Below are positions 1 to 8,736 of a stretch of DNA of 64,000 nt, piece by piece. Numbering within the stretch: position 1 is the stretch's first letter; each line of letters opens with the position of its first letter. The position numbers were made by a program, and so were the translations under genes. The notes under the pieces were generated by a model. That model saw only the letters and a program-made list of their open reading frames with translations, had not been told where the DNA came from and made no database searches. The DNA is from Sinimarinibacterium flocculans (GTDB lineage Bacteria > Pseudomonadota > Gammaproteobacteria > Nevskiales > Nevskiaceae), in contig NZ_QICN01000004.1 of assembly GCF_003201205.1 (NCBI RefSeq), positions 248,001 through 312,000 of the forward strand, given 5' to 3'.

Positions 1-229
1 GATCCATGCCGTCAGCCTGCGCGCGCTGGGCTGCGGTGCGGGGGCAGAGAGCGTTCAGGCCGGTATTGCGGACGCGATACCGGCCGAGCGCCGCTGCCCC
101 TGGGTGGGCAGACGTCGCTGATGCGGCTGGCGCAGCTCGCCGAGCCGGGCATTCCGGACGGCGTCTGAGCCTCGATGGAGAGAAGGCCGCGGTCGCTTGC
201 GGCCTGTGGAGCGCGGCAGTACGCTTCAT
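1..229. other. Flank upstream of the defence island, no supported gene
   Basis: No reading frame here gives a recognisable protein. Two + strand frames run in from the left edge and stop at 119-121 and 166-168, so this may hold the 3' end of a gene lying outside the window, but the 40 to 55 residues are not diagnostic. A 6-base inverted repeat (GGCCGC at 185-190, GCGGCC at 199-204) could be a weak terminator-like hairpin before the toxin-antitoxin genes. It has no T-run. Confidence 0.4.
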
Positions 230-244
230 TGGCAATCTTTGCCA
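230..244. promoter_or_regulatory. 15-base palindrome, candidate ParD operator
   Basis: TGGCAA-TCT-TTGCCA is a perfect inverted repeat whose last base lies 15 bases upstream of the parD ATG at 260. ParD-type ribbon-helix-helix antitoxins usually bind such palindromes and repress their own operon. That this site does so here is inferred from position and symmetry only. No convincing -35/-10 pair was identified with it. Confidence 0.45.
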
Positions 245-259
245 TAAGGTGTTGCGATC

Positions 260-502
260 ATGGCCACGATGAACATTTCCCTCACCGATGACCTCAAGGC
301 CTTCGTCGACCAGCAGGTGGCCGAGCACGCCTACGCCTCCACCAGCGAGTACCTGCGCGACCTGATCCGCAAGCAGCGCGACATCGAAAAGCTCCGCGGC
401 TTGCTGCTGGAGGGCTTCAACTCCGGCCCAGCCGAGCCGATGGAGCCTGACTTCTTCGACCAGATGCGCCAACGCGCACGGGATCGGGCCGCCAGCAAGT
501 GA
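260..502 (+). CDS. parD: ParD-family antitoxin
   Basis: This 80-residue protein begins with a short beta strand (MNISLTDDL) and two helices typical of the ribbon-helix-helix fold, including the usual TSEYLRDLIR segment at about residues 29-38. The C-terminal tail (about 45-75) should wrap around and block the toxin. It is the first gene of the island. The parE start codon overlaps its stop (GTGA), the usual arrangement for coupled antitoxin and toxin synthesis. ParD proteins normally dimerise, neutralise ParE and repress the operon. The assignment is by family pattern; the exact toxin target is unknown. Confidence 0.9.
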   Translation: MATMNISLTDDLKAFVDQQVAEHAYASTSEYLRDLIRKQRDIEKLRGLLLEGFNSGPAEPMEPDFFDQMRQRARDRAASK

Positions 503-816
503 AGCCGCTGCGCTGGCATCCGCAGGCTAGACGCGACGTGGACGATGCGGCGGCTTGGTATGCCGGGCAGGGCGGCCTTGCATTGGAACTCGCATTCGCC
601 GACGCACTGGAAGGCGCAATCAAGCAGATCGCGCGGCATCCCGGGACAGGGTCCAGCCGATATGCCGACGTGTTGAAGGCCCACGCGTTGCGCTTCTGGC
701 CCTTGAAGAAGTTTCCGTACCTGATCTTCTACGTCGAACGCGAGCAGTACATCGACATCAGTCGCGTGCTGCACGCACAGCGCGACATTCCGGCATGGAT
801 GGCGCCATCCGGATGA
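499..816 (+). CDS. parE: ParE/RelE-superfamily toxin
   Basis: The 105-residue product has the ParE signature: an N-terminal segment with PQARRDVDDAAAWY, then a basic core and a C-terminal FPYLIFYVER strand of the RelE/ParE fold. The GTG start at 499 overlaps the parD stop. Its own stop (814-816) overlaps the hsdR ATG at 813. ParE toxins generally poison DNA gyrase, while RelE relatives cleave mRNA; sequence alone does not settle which applies here. Being first in the hsd operon suggests it stabilises or guards the restriction system. Confidence 0.88.
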   Translation: MKPLRWHPQARRDVDDAAAWYAGQGGLALELAFADALEGAIKQIARHPGTGSSRYADVLKAHALRFWPLKKFPYLIFYVEREQYIDISRVLHAQRDIPAWMAPSG

Positions 817-3800
817 GCGCCTTCAACGAAGATTCCCGCGTCAAGATCCCGGCCCTGCTGCACCTGACCCGGCTGGGCTACCACTACCTGTCGCTGAAAG
901 GGGCTGAGTGGGATCGGCGCAACAATATCTTCACCGGGATCTTCGAGTCCGCCATCACCCGCATCAATCCGGGCATCGAGCGCGGCGACGTTCAGCGGCT
1001 GCTGGACGACATCCATCTCGACCTGCAGAACGAAGACCTCGGCAAGGCCTTCCACACGCGCCTGACCGCCCGTTCCGGTTTGCGCCTGGTCGACTTCGAC
1101 ATTCTCGACAACAACAGCTTCCACGTCGTTACAGAACTTCCGTTCGAGAGCGGCGAAGACCAGTTCCGGCCCGACATCGTGCTGCTCGTCAACGGCCTGC
1201 CGCTGGCGATGATCGAAGTCAAGAAGCGCATGAACGCAGGTGGCATCCTCGAAGAGCGCCGCCGCATGGATCGCCGTCACGCCAATCCGAAGTTCAGGCA
1301 TTTCTTCAATCTCACCCAGCTCCTCGTCTTTTCCAACAACATGGAATATGACGATGGCGTAGCCGAGCCGGTTCAAGGTGCGTTCTACGCCACATCCACG
1401 TACGGAGCCGCGCATTTCAATCACTTTCGCGAAGAGCAAACAGCCGCAGTGGCCGTTGCCGCCGGCCCCCTCGACGAAGCTTTCGAGGATCTCATCCTCC
1501 GCGACAACAATCTGGTCAGCATCAAGGGGACGCCGGAGTTCGAGCGCAACAAGCGGCCCGACACCCCCACCCATCGCATCTGCACGTCACTATTCAGCCG
1601 CGAGCGGTTGGCCTTTCTGCTGCAGTACGCGTTCGCCTGGCTGGACCATGAGGAGGGCATCGAACGGCATGTCATGCGCTACCCGCAGATGTTCGCCACG
1701 CTGGCCATCGCGCGGAGGCTGGACGAGGGCGCGCGCAAGGGGATCGTCTGGCACACACAGGGCAGCGGCAAGACCGCGCTCGCGTACTACAACGTCGCCT
1801 TTCTGACCGACTGGTTCCAGCGTCGCGGCCAGGTGGCGCGGTTCTATTTCATCGTGGACCGGCTGGATCTGCTCAAGCAGGCGCGCGACGAGTTTCGCCT
1901 GCGCGGCTTGACCGTCAACGTCATCGACAGCCGTGATGCATTCGCACGCGATATCAAGAAAAGCGTCGCAGCCCTCAACGACCGGGGTGTGCCGGAAATC
2001 ACCGTGGTCAACATCCAGAAGTTCAAGGACGACCCGGAGGTCGCTGCCGCGCAGGACTACAACCTCAACGTCCAGCGCGTGTACTTTCTTGACGAGGTGC
2101 ACCGCAGTTACAACCCCAGGGGCAGCTTTCTCGCCAACCTGGAGCAATCAGACCGCAACGCCATCAAGATCGGCCTCACCGGCACGCCGCTGATCGGCGA
2201 AACCCTGCAGTCGAAGGCATTGTTCGGCGACTACCTGCACAAGTACTACTACAACGCCTCGATCGCCGACGGTTACACCCTGCGCCTGATCCGCGAGGAG
2301 ATCGCCACGCGCTATCGCATGCAGATGCAGCAGGCACTGGAAAGCGTACGTGTGCAGCAGGGCGACATCGAGAAGAAGGCGCTGTTTGCGCATCCGAAGT
2401 TCGTGGCGGCGATGCTCGACTACATCCTGAGCGACTTCGACCAGGCGCGAATCACCCACGGCGACACCAGCATCGGCGGCATGGTCATTAGTGACAGCGC
2501 CGAACAGGCGCGCGAGCTGTACCAGCAGTTCCAATTGCGTGCGCAGGCCAGGATCGATCCCGCGACCGATGCCGCCAACGACCCCGAGGCGCGGACGGTG
2601 CGGGCGGCCTCTTCCGGCCCGGCCTACGGCAAGGCGCCGCTCACCGCTGCGTTGATCCTGCACGACGAGGGCGACAAGCAATTCCGCGAAGACCAGATCA
2701 AGGACTTCAAGCGCGGCCGGGTCGATCTGCTGTTTGTCTACAACATGCTGCTGACCGGCTTTGACGCCCCGCGCCTGAAGAAGCTGTACTTCGGCCGCGT
2801 CATCAAGGACCACAACCTGCTGCAGGCCCTGACCCGCGTCAACCGCCGCTACAAGGGCCTCCGCTACGGCTACGTCGTGGACTTCGCCGACATCCAGGCC
2901 GAGTTCGACAAGGCCAACAAGAGCTACTACGACGAACTCAGCGCCGAGCTTGGCGACGAGATGCAGCATTACAGCCAACTGTTCAAGACCGCGGACGAAA
3001 TCCGCAGCGACATCGAAGCCATCAAGGAGGCGCTGTTTGCCTTCTCGCTGGATGATGCCGAACTGTTCTCGCAGCAGGTCGGCGCCATCGAGGACCGGCA
3101 GCAGTTGCTGGCCATCGTCAAGGCCCTGGCCAGCGCACGCGAGCTGTACAACCTGATCCGTCTGAGCGGGCAGGACGAACTCAAGGCGCTGCTGGATTTC
3201 AACATGCTGCGCAGGCTGCACATCGAGGCGCAGAACGCGCTCGCGGCGCTCAACCTCAAGCAGCAGATCGAACAGGCCCACGACAGCACCAGCCTGCTCA
3301 ATCAGGCGCTGGAAGACGTGATCTTCCGCTTCGAGAAGATCGGCGAGGCAGAACTCAAGCTCGCCGACGAACTGAAGGACACCCTGCGCCGCACCCGCGA
3401 GGCCCTCGGCGGCACGCTGGACCCGGCCGACCCCAAATGGATCGCGCTGAAGCAGGAACTCGAACGCCTGTTCAAGAAGAAAAAGCTCAGCGAAGTCGGC
3501 CAGGCAGAAATGCAGGGCAACCTCACCGCGCTGAAGAGCATCGAGGCCCGCGCCCGCCGGCTCAACAATGACAACGCCAACCTCCAGGCCAGGTACGCGG
3601 GCGACGCCAAGCTGATGCGTGTGCACAAGCGCCTGCGCGAATCCGGCCAGCTCGGCGGAGACACGCGCCTGCACGCGGCCCTGTCGGGCATCAAGCAGGC
3701 GACCGACCAGATCGTGCTCGGCAACCGGCAGTTGCTCGGCAACATGGCCTACTTCGAGCGCCAGCTCATGCCCATCGTGGTCGAGCACTTCAAGGCGGCG

Positions 3801-3893
3801 CCGCCGCCGCCCGATGCCAACACCTGCAAGCTGATCCAGCAATTGCTGGCCCGTGAGTACCTGAGCGAGTCGCAAGGGACGCTGCCGTTCTGA
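813..3893 (+). CDS. hsdR: Type I restriction enzyme, R subunit
   Basis: The 1026-residue protein is the DNA-translocating, cleaving subunit. An N-terminal PD-(D/E)xK nuclease has D121, E135 and K137 (RPDIVLL, then MIEVKK). The superfamily 2 motor follows, with Walker A GSGKT at about 317-321, DEVH at 427-430 and motif III GLTGTP at 454-459. A helical C-terminal domain probably docks on HsdM/HsdS. An open frame extends upstream to 555, but that part lies across parE; the ATG at 813 overlaps the parE stop and fits the family N-terminus. All catalytic residues are present, so it looks active. The stop overlaps the next small gene by one base. Confidence 0.95.
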   Translation: MSAFNEDSRVKIPALLHLTRLGYHYLSLKGAEWDRRNNIFTGIFESAITRINPGIERGDVQRLLDDIHLDLQNEDLGKAFHTRLTARSGLRLVDFDILDNNSFHVVTELPFESGEDQFRPDIVLLVNGLPLAMIEVKKRMNAGGILEERRRMDRRHANPKFRHFFNLTQLLVFSNNMEYDDGVAEPVQGAFYATSTYGAAHFNHFREEQTAAVAVAAGPLDEAFEDLILRDNNLVSIKGTPEFERNKRPDTPTHRICTSLFSRERLAFLLQYAFAWLDHEEGIERHVMRYPQMFATLAIARRLDEGARKGIVWHTQGSGKTALAYYNVAFLTDWFQRRGQVARFYFIVDRLDLLKQARDEFRLRGLTVNVIDSRDAFARDIKKSVAALNDRGVPEITVVNIQKFKDDPEVAAAQDYNLNVQRVYFLDEVHRSYNPRGSFLANLEQSDRNAIKIGLTGTPLIGETLQSKALFGDYLHKYYYNASIADGYTLRLIREEIATRYRMQMQQALESVRVQQGDIEKKALFAHPKFVAAMLDYILSDFDQARITHGDTSIGGMVISDSAEQARELYQQFQLRAQARIDPATDAANDPEARTVRAASSGPAYGKAPLTAALILHDEGDKQFREDQIKDFKRGRVDLLFVYNMLLTGFDAPRLKKLYFGRVIKDHNLLQALTRVNRRYKGLRYGYVVDFADIQAEFDKANKSYYDELSAELGDEMQHYSQLFKTADEIRSDIEAIKEALFAFSLDDAELFSQQVGAIEDRQQLLAIVKALASARELYNLIRLSGQDELKALLDFNMLRRLHIEAQNALAALNLKQQIEQAHDSTSLLNQALEDVIFRFEKIGEAELKLADELKDTLRRTREALGGTLDPADPKWIALKQELERLFKKKKLSEVGQAEMQGNLTALKSIEARARRLNNDNANLQARYAGDAKLMRVHKRLRESGQLGGDTRLHAALSGIKQATDQIVLGNRQLLGNMAYFERQLMPIVVEHFKAAPPPPDANTCKLIQQLLAREYLSESQGTLPF

Positions 3894-4057
3894 TGACCAA
3901 GCCACCAGTACAGAACACAACCGGCAGCGCGAAGAGTCGCGCACGGAGGATCAAGCGCTTGCAGGATGCTCTGAGGGCCGGCGAGCGTTCAGGCCAACCG
4001 CGCCCCTTCGATAGCAAGGCCTTTCTCAAGCGTATGCACGACACACTCAAGGCATGA
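3893..4057 (+). CDS. 54-residue miniprotein resembling the C-terminal tail of a ParD antitoxin
   Basis: This short frame fills the gap between hsdR and hsdM exactly. Its ATG overlaps the hsdR stop by one base and its stop overlaps the hsdM start (ATGA). The first 19 residues are basic and probably disordered. Residues 20-54 read as a ParD-type tail, with LQDALRAGERSGQPRPFD and then AFLKRM. It parallels the tail of the island's own ParD (LRGLLLEGFNSGPAEP, then FFDQM), with SG, P, F and M in register. No DNA-binding ribbon-helix-helix domain is present. Several A/T-ending codons (CCA, GTA, ACA, TCA) contrast with the surrounding genes. It could be a second ParE-neutralising tail, a remnant of a lost antitoxin, or a modulator of the Hsd complex. 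The reading frame is well supported by both overlaps; the function is inferred. Confidence 0.75.
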   Translation: MTKPPVQNTTGSAKSRARRIKRLQDALRAGERSGQPRPFDSKAFLKRMHDTLKA

Positions 4058-5700
4058 ACCCGCCCAGCTACCAGCAGCAGACCCGCGACCTGATCGATGG
4101 CCTCAAGGCCGTCTGCGCCCATCATGGTCTGGGGAATGACGGCAACGAATACAAGATCATCGTCCAGACCTTCCTCTACAAGCTGCTGTGCGACAAGTTC
4201 GCCTGGGAGATGAAGCGGCTGGAGCCGAAGCTGGCGAACGCCGACGACTGGATCAAGGCCTGGCAGGCTCTGCCCGTCAGCGAACGCGACATGCTGGAAC
4301 TGCAGCTCGGCCCCGATGTACCGCGCCTCACCGCCGAGCAGCTCATTCCCAGCCTGTTCAACCGGCTCCATGAGCCGGGTTTCGCGAAGCGCTACGACGA
4401 CACCCTCGTCGCCATCGCGGCGGCCAACCACGAGATCTTCGCGGTGCGCACCGAGGACGGCGAGAAGGTGCCGCTGTTCGACCGCCTGAGCGAATACGTC
4501 ACCGGCAGCGCCGACAAGCGCGATGCCTTCTGCCGCGCCATCTTCAACAAGCTGGTCGCCTTCAGCTTCGAGCGCCTGTTCGAGCAGAAGTACGACTTCT
4601 ACGCCGCGTTGTTCGAGTACCTGATCAAGGACTACAACAAGGACAACGGCGGCAAGTACGCCGAGTACTACACGCCGCACGCCGTCGCCACCATCATGGC
4701 CGAGATCCTCGTGCCGCAGGACCGGCGCGGCGCGGTGCGTGATGTCACCTGCTACGACCCGGCGAGCGGCTCCGGCACCCTGCTGATGGCGCTGGCCCAC
4801 GCGATCGGCGAAGACAAGTGCAGCATCTGGGCGCAGGACGTCTCGCAGAAGTCCTCCAGCCTGTTGCGCCTGAACCTCGTGCTCAACAAGCTGGTCCACA
4901 GCATCCCGAACGTCGTGCAGGGCAACACCATCCTGCATCCCGTGCACCGGGACAAGGACGCGCCCAGCCGCCTGCGCCGCTTCGACTACATCGTCTCCAA
5001 TCCGCCGTTCAAGATGGACTTCGCGGAGTTTCGCGACGATCTCGACACCGACGCCAACGCCCCACGCTTCTTCGCCGGCATTCCCAGGGTGCCGAACAAG
5101 GCCAAGGACAAGATGGCGATCTATCTCTTGTTCATCCAGCACATCCTGTTTTCGCTCAAGGACAGCGGCAAGGCGGCCGTCGTCGTGCCCACCGGCTTCA
5201 TCACCGCCGCCAGCGGCATCGAGCGGGCCATCCGCCAGAAGCTGGTGGAGGAAAAATGGATCGCCGGCGTCGTCTCCATGCCGAGCAACATCTTCGCCAC
5301 CACCGGCACCAACGTCTCGATCCTGTTCATCGACAAGGGCGCACACGACAAGGTGGTGCTGATCGATGCCTCGAACCTCGGCACCAAGGTCAAGGAAGGC
5401 AAGAACCAGAAAACCCTGCTCAGTGCGGAGGAAGAGCAGCGCATCATCAAGACCTTCAACGCCCGCGAGGCGGTGGAGGACTTCTCGGTGGTCGTCAGCT
5501 ACGACGAGATCGCCGCCAGGAACTGCTCGCTGAGTGCGGGACAGTATTTCGATGTGAAGATTGAGTACAGCGATCTGACACCGGAACAGTTCGCTGAAAT
5601 GCTCGGCGCCTATCGATCGAATCTCGTACAGATGTTCCAGCAGTCACGCGAACTCGAAGCCAAGATCATCGAGGCTGTTGGGGTCTTGAGGCATGAGTGA
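4054..5700 (+). CDS. hsdM: Type I modification methylase, M subunit
   Basis: The 548-residue protein is an N6-adenine methyltransferase that, with HsdS, methylates host DNA and forms the core for HsdR. The N-terminal helical domain (about 1-150) is followed by the catalytic domain. This has the SAM-binding motif DPASGSGT at about 235-242 and the N6-adenine motif NPPF at 316-319. Length is normal for the family. The ATG overlaps the miniprotein stop, and the end overlaps hsdS by 8 bases, so synthesis of M and S is coupled. Confidence 0.96.
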   Translation: MNPPSYQQQTRDLIDGLKAVCAHHGLGNDGNEYKIIVQTFLYKLLCDKFAWEMKRLEPKLANADDWIKAWQALPVSERDMLELQLGPDVPRLTAEQLIPSLFNRLHEPGFAKRYDDTLVAIAAANHEIFAVRTEDGEKVPLFDRLSEYVTGSADKRDAFCRAIFNKLVAFSFERLFEQKYDFYAALFEYLIKDYNKDNGGKYAEYYTPHAVATIMAEILVPQDRRGAVRDVTCYDPASGSGTLLMALAHAIGEDKCSIWAQDVSQKSSSLLRLNLVLNKLVHSIPNVVQGNTILHPVHRDKDAPSRLRRFDYIVSNPPFKMDFAEFRDDLDTDANAPRFFAGIPRVPNKAKDKMAIYLLFIQHILFSLKDSGKAAVVVPTGFITAASGIERAIRQKLVEEKWIAGVVSMPSNIFATTGTNVSILFIDKGAHDKVVLIDASNLGTKVKEGKNQKTLLSAEEEQRIIKTFNAREAVEDFSVVVSYDEIAARNCSLSAGQYFDVKIEYSDLTPEQFAEMLGAYRSNLVQMFQQSRELEAKIIEAVGVLRHE

Positions 5701-6961
5701 GATCAAGGCGTGGCGCAGCAGTGCGTTGAAGGGACTTATTCACGTCAAGCATGGGTTTCCGTTCAAGAGCGAATACTTTGCGGATGCCGGAAAGCATGTC
5801 GTCCTGACGCCGGGGAACTTTTGGGAGTCGGGCGGCTTCAAGTACCAACCTGGAAAGGAAAAGTTCTACGACGCTCAGTTCCCGGCCGATTATCTGCACA
5901 AGCGCGGTGACCTGATTGTCGCCATGACCGAGCAGGCCGAAGGTCTCCTCGGAAGCATGGCCTTCGTGCCTGAAGACGGCCGCTATCTACACAACCAGCG
6001 AATCGGCAAGGTTACGGCGACGAGCGGCGACATTGATCTTGGCTTCCTCTACTACGCGTTCAGGACGCAATCCGTCAGGACACAACTCAGCAACACGGCA
6101 AGCGGAAGCAAAGTAAGGCACACCTCGCCCGAGCGGATCTATGAGGTATCGCTTCCCTTACCTCCCGTCGAAACTCAGAAGGGAATCGCGGCAGCCCTGT
6201 CAGTTCTCGACGCCAAGATCGACCTCAACAACCGCATCAACGCCGAGCTGGAGGCGCTGGCGAAGACGATTTACGACTACTGGTTCGTGCAGTTCGACTT
6301 CCCCGACGACAACGGCCGCCCCTACAAGACCAGCGGCGGCCGGATGGTCTGGAACGACACCCTCAAGCGCGAGATTCCGGCCGGGTGGGCGGGTGACAAC
6401 ATTGGTTCAGTGGCGGATGTCTTGGGCGGCGGCACGCCCACCAAGGCGAACAACAGCTATTGGAATGGCGATATTCCGTTCTTCACACCAACCGACGCCA
6501 CGGGCGACACTTTCCAGCTCGTGACAGAGGAAACGATCACGGAGTCGGGTCTGGCGAACTGCAGCAGTCAGACTTTCGATCGTGGAGTGGTGTTCATCAC
6601 CGCAAGAGGCTCGGTCGGAAAGGTGGTGATTGCAGGGCGCGCAATGGCAATGAACCAGTCTTGCTACGCGCTTCGGCCGAAGACCCCGGAAAGCTATCCC
6701 TATGTGTTCCTGCACGCCAAGAGGCTGGTGCATCACCTGAAGGTCAAGGCGTCCGGCTCCACGTTTAACTCCATCGTCACCAACGACATTGATTGGACAC
6801 AGCTTGTCAGACCCCCGACCGAGAAGATTCTGGCGTTCTGTGCTGTTACCCGACCGATGTTCGAACGTATCGAGAGAGGTTTGCGGGAAAACCGCGAACT
6901 CACCCAGCTCCGCGACTGGCTCCTCCCGCTGCTGATGAATGGTCAGGTGCGGGTGGCATGA
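5693..6961 (+). CDS. hsdS: Type I specificity subunit
   Basis: The 422-residue protein should carry two target-recognition domains: about residues 1-150 and about 225-370. They are separated by a conserved helical spacer (LPPVETQKGIAAAL onward, through NNRINAELEALAKTIYDYW), and a second helical segment lies at the C-terminus (RGLRENRELTQLRDWLLP). The target domains decide the bipartite DNA target and are the most variable part of such systems. Here they also use more A/T-rich codons than the spacer, in line with domain exchange. The recognition sequence cannot be read from the protein. Its stop overlaps the next gene (ATGA). Confidence 0.95.
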   Translation: MSEIKAWRSSALKGLIHVKHGFPFKSEYFADAGKHVVLTPGNFWESGGFKYQPGKEKFYDAQFPADYLHKRGDLIVAMTEQAEGLLGSMAFVPEDGRYLHNQRIGKVTATSGDIDLGFLYYAFRTQSVRTQLSNTASGSKVRHTSPERIYEVSLPLPPVETQKGIAAALSVLDAKIDLNNRINAELEALAKTIYDYWFVQFDFPDDNGRPYKTSGGRMVWNDTLKREIPAGWAGDNIGSVADVLGGGTPTKANNSYWNGDIPFFTPTDATGDTFQLVTEETITESGLANCSSQTFDRGVVFITARGSVGKVVIAGRAMAMNQSCYALRPKTPESYPYVFLHAKRLVHHLKVKASGSTFNSIVTNDIDWTQLVRPPTEKILAFCAVTRPMFERIERGLRENRELTQLRDWLLPLLMNGQVRVA

Positions 6962-7533
6962 TCGTCCTGCGCTGCACCGCCAAACTGCTCAGGCGCCTGC
7001 GCCAGCCGGCGAAGCTGCCGGAGCCGCCGCCGTCAACCAACCCGCTGGGCGAGTGGTATGCGGACGTGGACTTTCTGGATCGCGAGCCCTTCGTGACACT
7101 GCTCAACGCGGCCACCGGTGCGGGGCTGGTGCTGCCGGGGCGGGCCGAGAGCCTTCGCCAGCTGAACCACTACGCCGGTGAGCAATTGTTCAAGCTGTTC
7201 ATGCACTACGGCTTCGATCTGAACGAGCATCCGCTGGCCGGCGACGAGATCCGGGCCTGGGAAGCGCCACCGGTCTTTGCCAATACGCGCGACCGCAGCC
7301 TGCTCGGTTCGCTCAACCGCTTCAAGGATGAGGCCTGGATACACTTTGCCCACCGCAATCGCTCGCTGCCCGAGGCAGCGGCGGGGCAGTGGGAAGGACT
7401 CTTTCGTCACCCCTCGTTTGCCCGGCCCGGGCGCCGCTACGGTTACCAGGACTGGCAGAAGCCGCTGGACCTCGTCCGTGCGCGTCTGCTCTCGGCCGAT
7501 CTTTCCTCCATCACAACCCAGACACGGCACTGA
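6958..7533 (+). CDS. DUF6933-type protein of unknown function
   Basis: This 191-residue protein begins MIVLRCTAKLLRRL, the N-terminus typical of the DUF6933 family, and contains FVTLLNAATGAGLVLPGRA, a pattern that I recall for that family. There is no signal peptide, membrane segment or recognisable catalytic motif. The ATG at 6958 overlaps the hsdS stop, so it is the seventh cistron of the island and its product may act with the restriction system. An open frame continues upstream to 6793 but inside hsdS. Function unknown. Confidence 0.75.
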   Translation: MIVLRCTAKLLRRLRQPAKLPEPPPSTNPLGEWYADVDFLDREPFVTLLNAATGAGLVLPGRAESLRQLNHYAGEQLFKLFMHYGFDLNEHPLAGDEIRAWEAPPVFANTRDRSLLGSLNRFKDEAWIHFAHRNRSLPEAAAGQWEGLFRHPSFARPGRRYGYQDWQKPLDLVRARLLSADLSSITTQTRH

Positions 7534-7538
7534 CCCCC

Positions 7539-8726
7539 ATGACGCACATTCCCCAGACCAAGATTCCCGCCACCTACATGCGCGGCGGCACCAGCAAGGG
7601 TGTGTTCTTCCGGCTCGGCGATCTGCCGGAGCGTTGCCGGCAGCCGGGGCCGGCGCGCGACAAGCTGCTGATGCGCGTGATCGGCAGCCCCGATCCGTAT
7701 GCCGCGCACATCGACGGCATGGGTGGGGCAACCTCGTCGACCAGCAAGTGCGTGATGCTGTCGAAGAGCACGCAGCCGGATCACGACGTCGACTATCTCT
7801 ACGGCCAGGTGTCGATCGACAAGGCCTTCGTCGACTGGAGCGGCAACTGCGGCAACCTGTCGACGGCGGCCGGCGCGTTCGCGATCCATGCCGGGCTGAT
7901 GGACCCGGCGCGCGTGCCGCGCGACGGCATCTGCACGGTGCGAATCTGGCAGGCCAACATCAAGAAGACGATCATCGCCCACGTGCCGGTCACGAACGGA
8001 CAGGTGCAGGAGACCGGCGACTTCGAACTCGACGGCGTGACCTTCCCGGCCGCCGAGATCGTGCTGGAGTTCCTCGATCCGTCGGACGACGGCGACGAGG
8101 GCGGGTCCATGTTCCCGACCGGCGCGCTCGTCGACGATCTCGATGTCCCGGGCATCGGCACGCTCAAGGCGACGATGATCACGGCCGGCATTCCCACCGT
8201 GTTCGTCAACGCGGACGAGATCGGCTTCACCGGCACGGAGCTGCGCGAGGCGATCAACACGAAACCGGAGCTGCTGGCCCGATGCGAGGCGATCCGCGTC
8301 GCCGGCGCGCTGCGCATGGGGCTGATCAAGACGCCCGAGGAGGCCGCGCAGCGCCAGCACACGCCCAAGATCGCCTTCGTGTCACCGCCGAAGGACTACG
8401 TCGCCTCCAGCGGCAAGGCCATCCATGCCGGAGACATCGACCTCAACGTGCGCGCGCTGTCCATGGGCAAGCTGCACCACGCGATGATGGGCACCTGTGC
8501 GGTGGCCATCGCCACCGCGGCAGCCGTCCCGGGCACGCTGGTCAATCTCGCCGCCGGCGGCGGCGCGCGCGAGGCGGTGCGCTTCGGACACCCGTCCGGC
8601 ACGCTGCGTGTCGGCGCGGCGGCCGAGCAGGTCGACGGCCAGTGGATCGTGAAGAAGGCCATCATGTCGCGCTCGGCGCGGGTGCTGATGGAAGGCTGGG
8701 TGCGCGTGCCGGGCGACGCGTTCTGA
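7539..8726 (+). CDS. prpF: PrpF-family 2-methylaconitate cis-trans isomerase
   Basis: The 395-residue product begins with the PrpF signature YMRGGTSKGVFF. It keeps K70 (SSTSK) and C104 (SGNCGN), which by offset correspond to the Lys73 and Cys107 known in characterised PrpF. In the methylcitrate cycle PrpF works with AcnD in propionyl-CoA degradation by isomerising 2-methylaconitate. Length is standard. prpB, prpC and acnD are not in this window. The gene starts 5 bases after the DUF6933 stop, so it may be read from the island promoter, or the island may have landed directly before it. PrpF relatives acting on other tricarboxylic acids also exist. Confidence 0.85.
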   Translation: MTHIPQTKIPATYMRGGTSKGVFFRLGDLPERCRQPGPARDKLLMRVIGSPDPYAAHIDGMGGATSSTSKCVMLSKSTQPDHDVDYLYGQVSIDKAFVDWSGNCGNLSTAAGAFAIHAGLMDPARVPRDGICTVRIWQANIKKTIIAHVPVTNGQVQETGDFELDGVTFPAAEIVLEFLDPSDDGDEGGSMFPTGALVDDLDVPGIGTLKATMITAGIPTVFVNADEIGFTGTELREAINTKPELLARCEAIRVAGALRMGLIKTPEEAAQRQHTPKIAFVSPPKDYVASSGKAIHAGDIDLNVRALSMGKLHHAMMGTCAVAIATAAAVPGTLVNLAAGGGAREAVRFGHPSGTLRVGAAAEQVDGQWIVKKAIMSRSARVLMEGWVRVPGDAF

Positions 8727-8736
8727 GACGCAGCGG

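Noticed and set aside
6-272. Small plus-strand frame at the left edge, and a minus-strand one at 12-245
   Set aside because: Both are arginine/alanine-rich, have no family similarity, and the first runs into parD.
555-812. 86-codon N-terminal extension of HsdR
   Set aside because: It lies wholly inside parE in another frame. The ATG at 813 overlapping the parE stop gives the normal family start.
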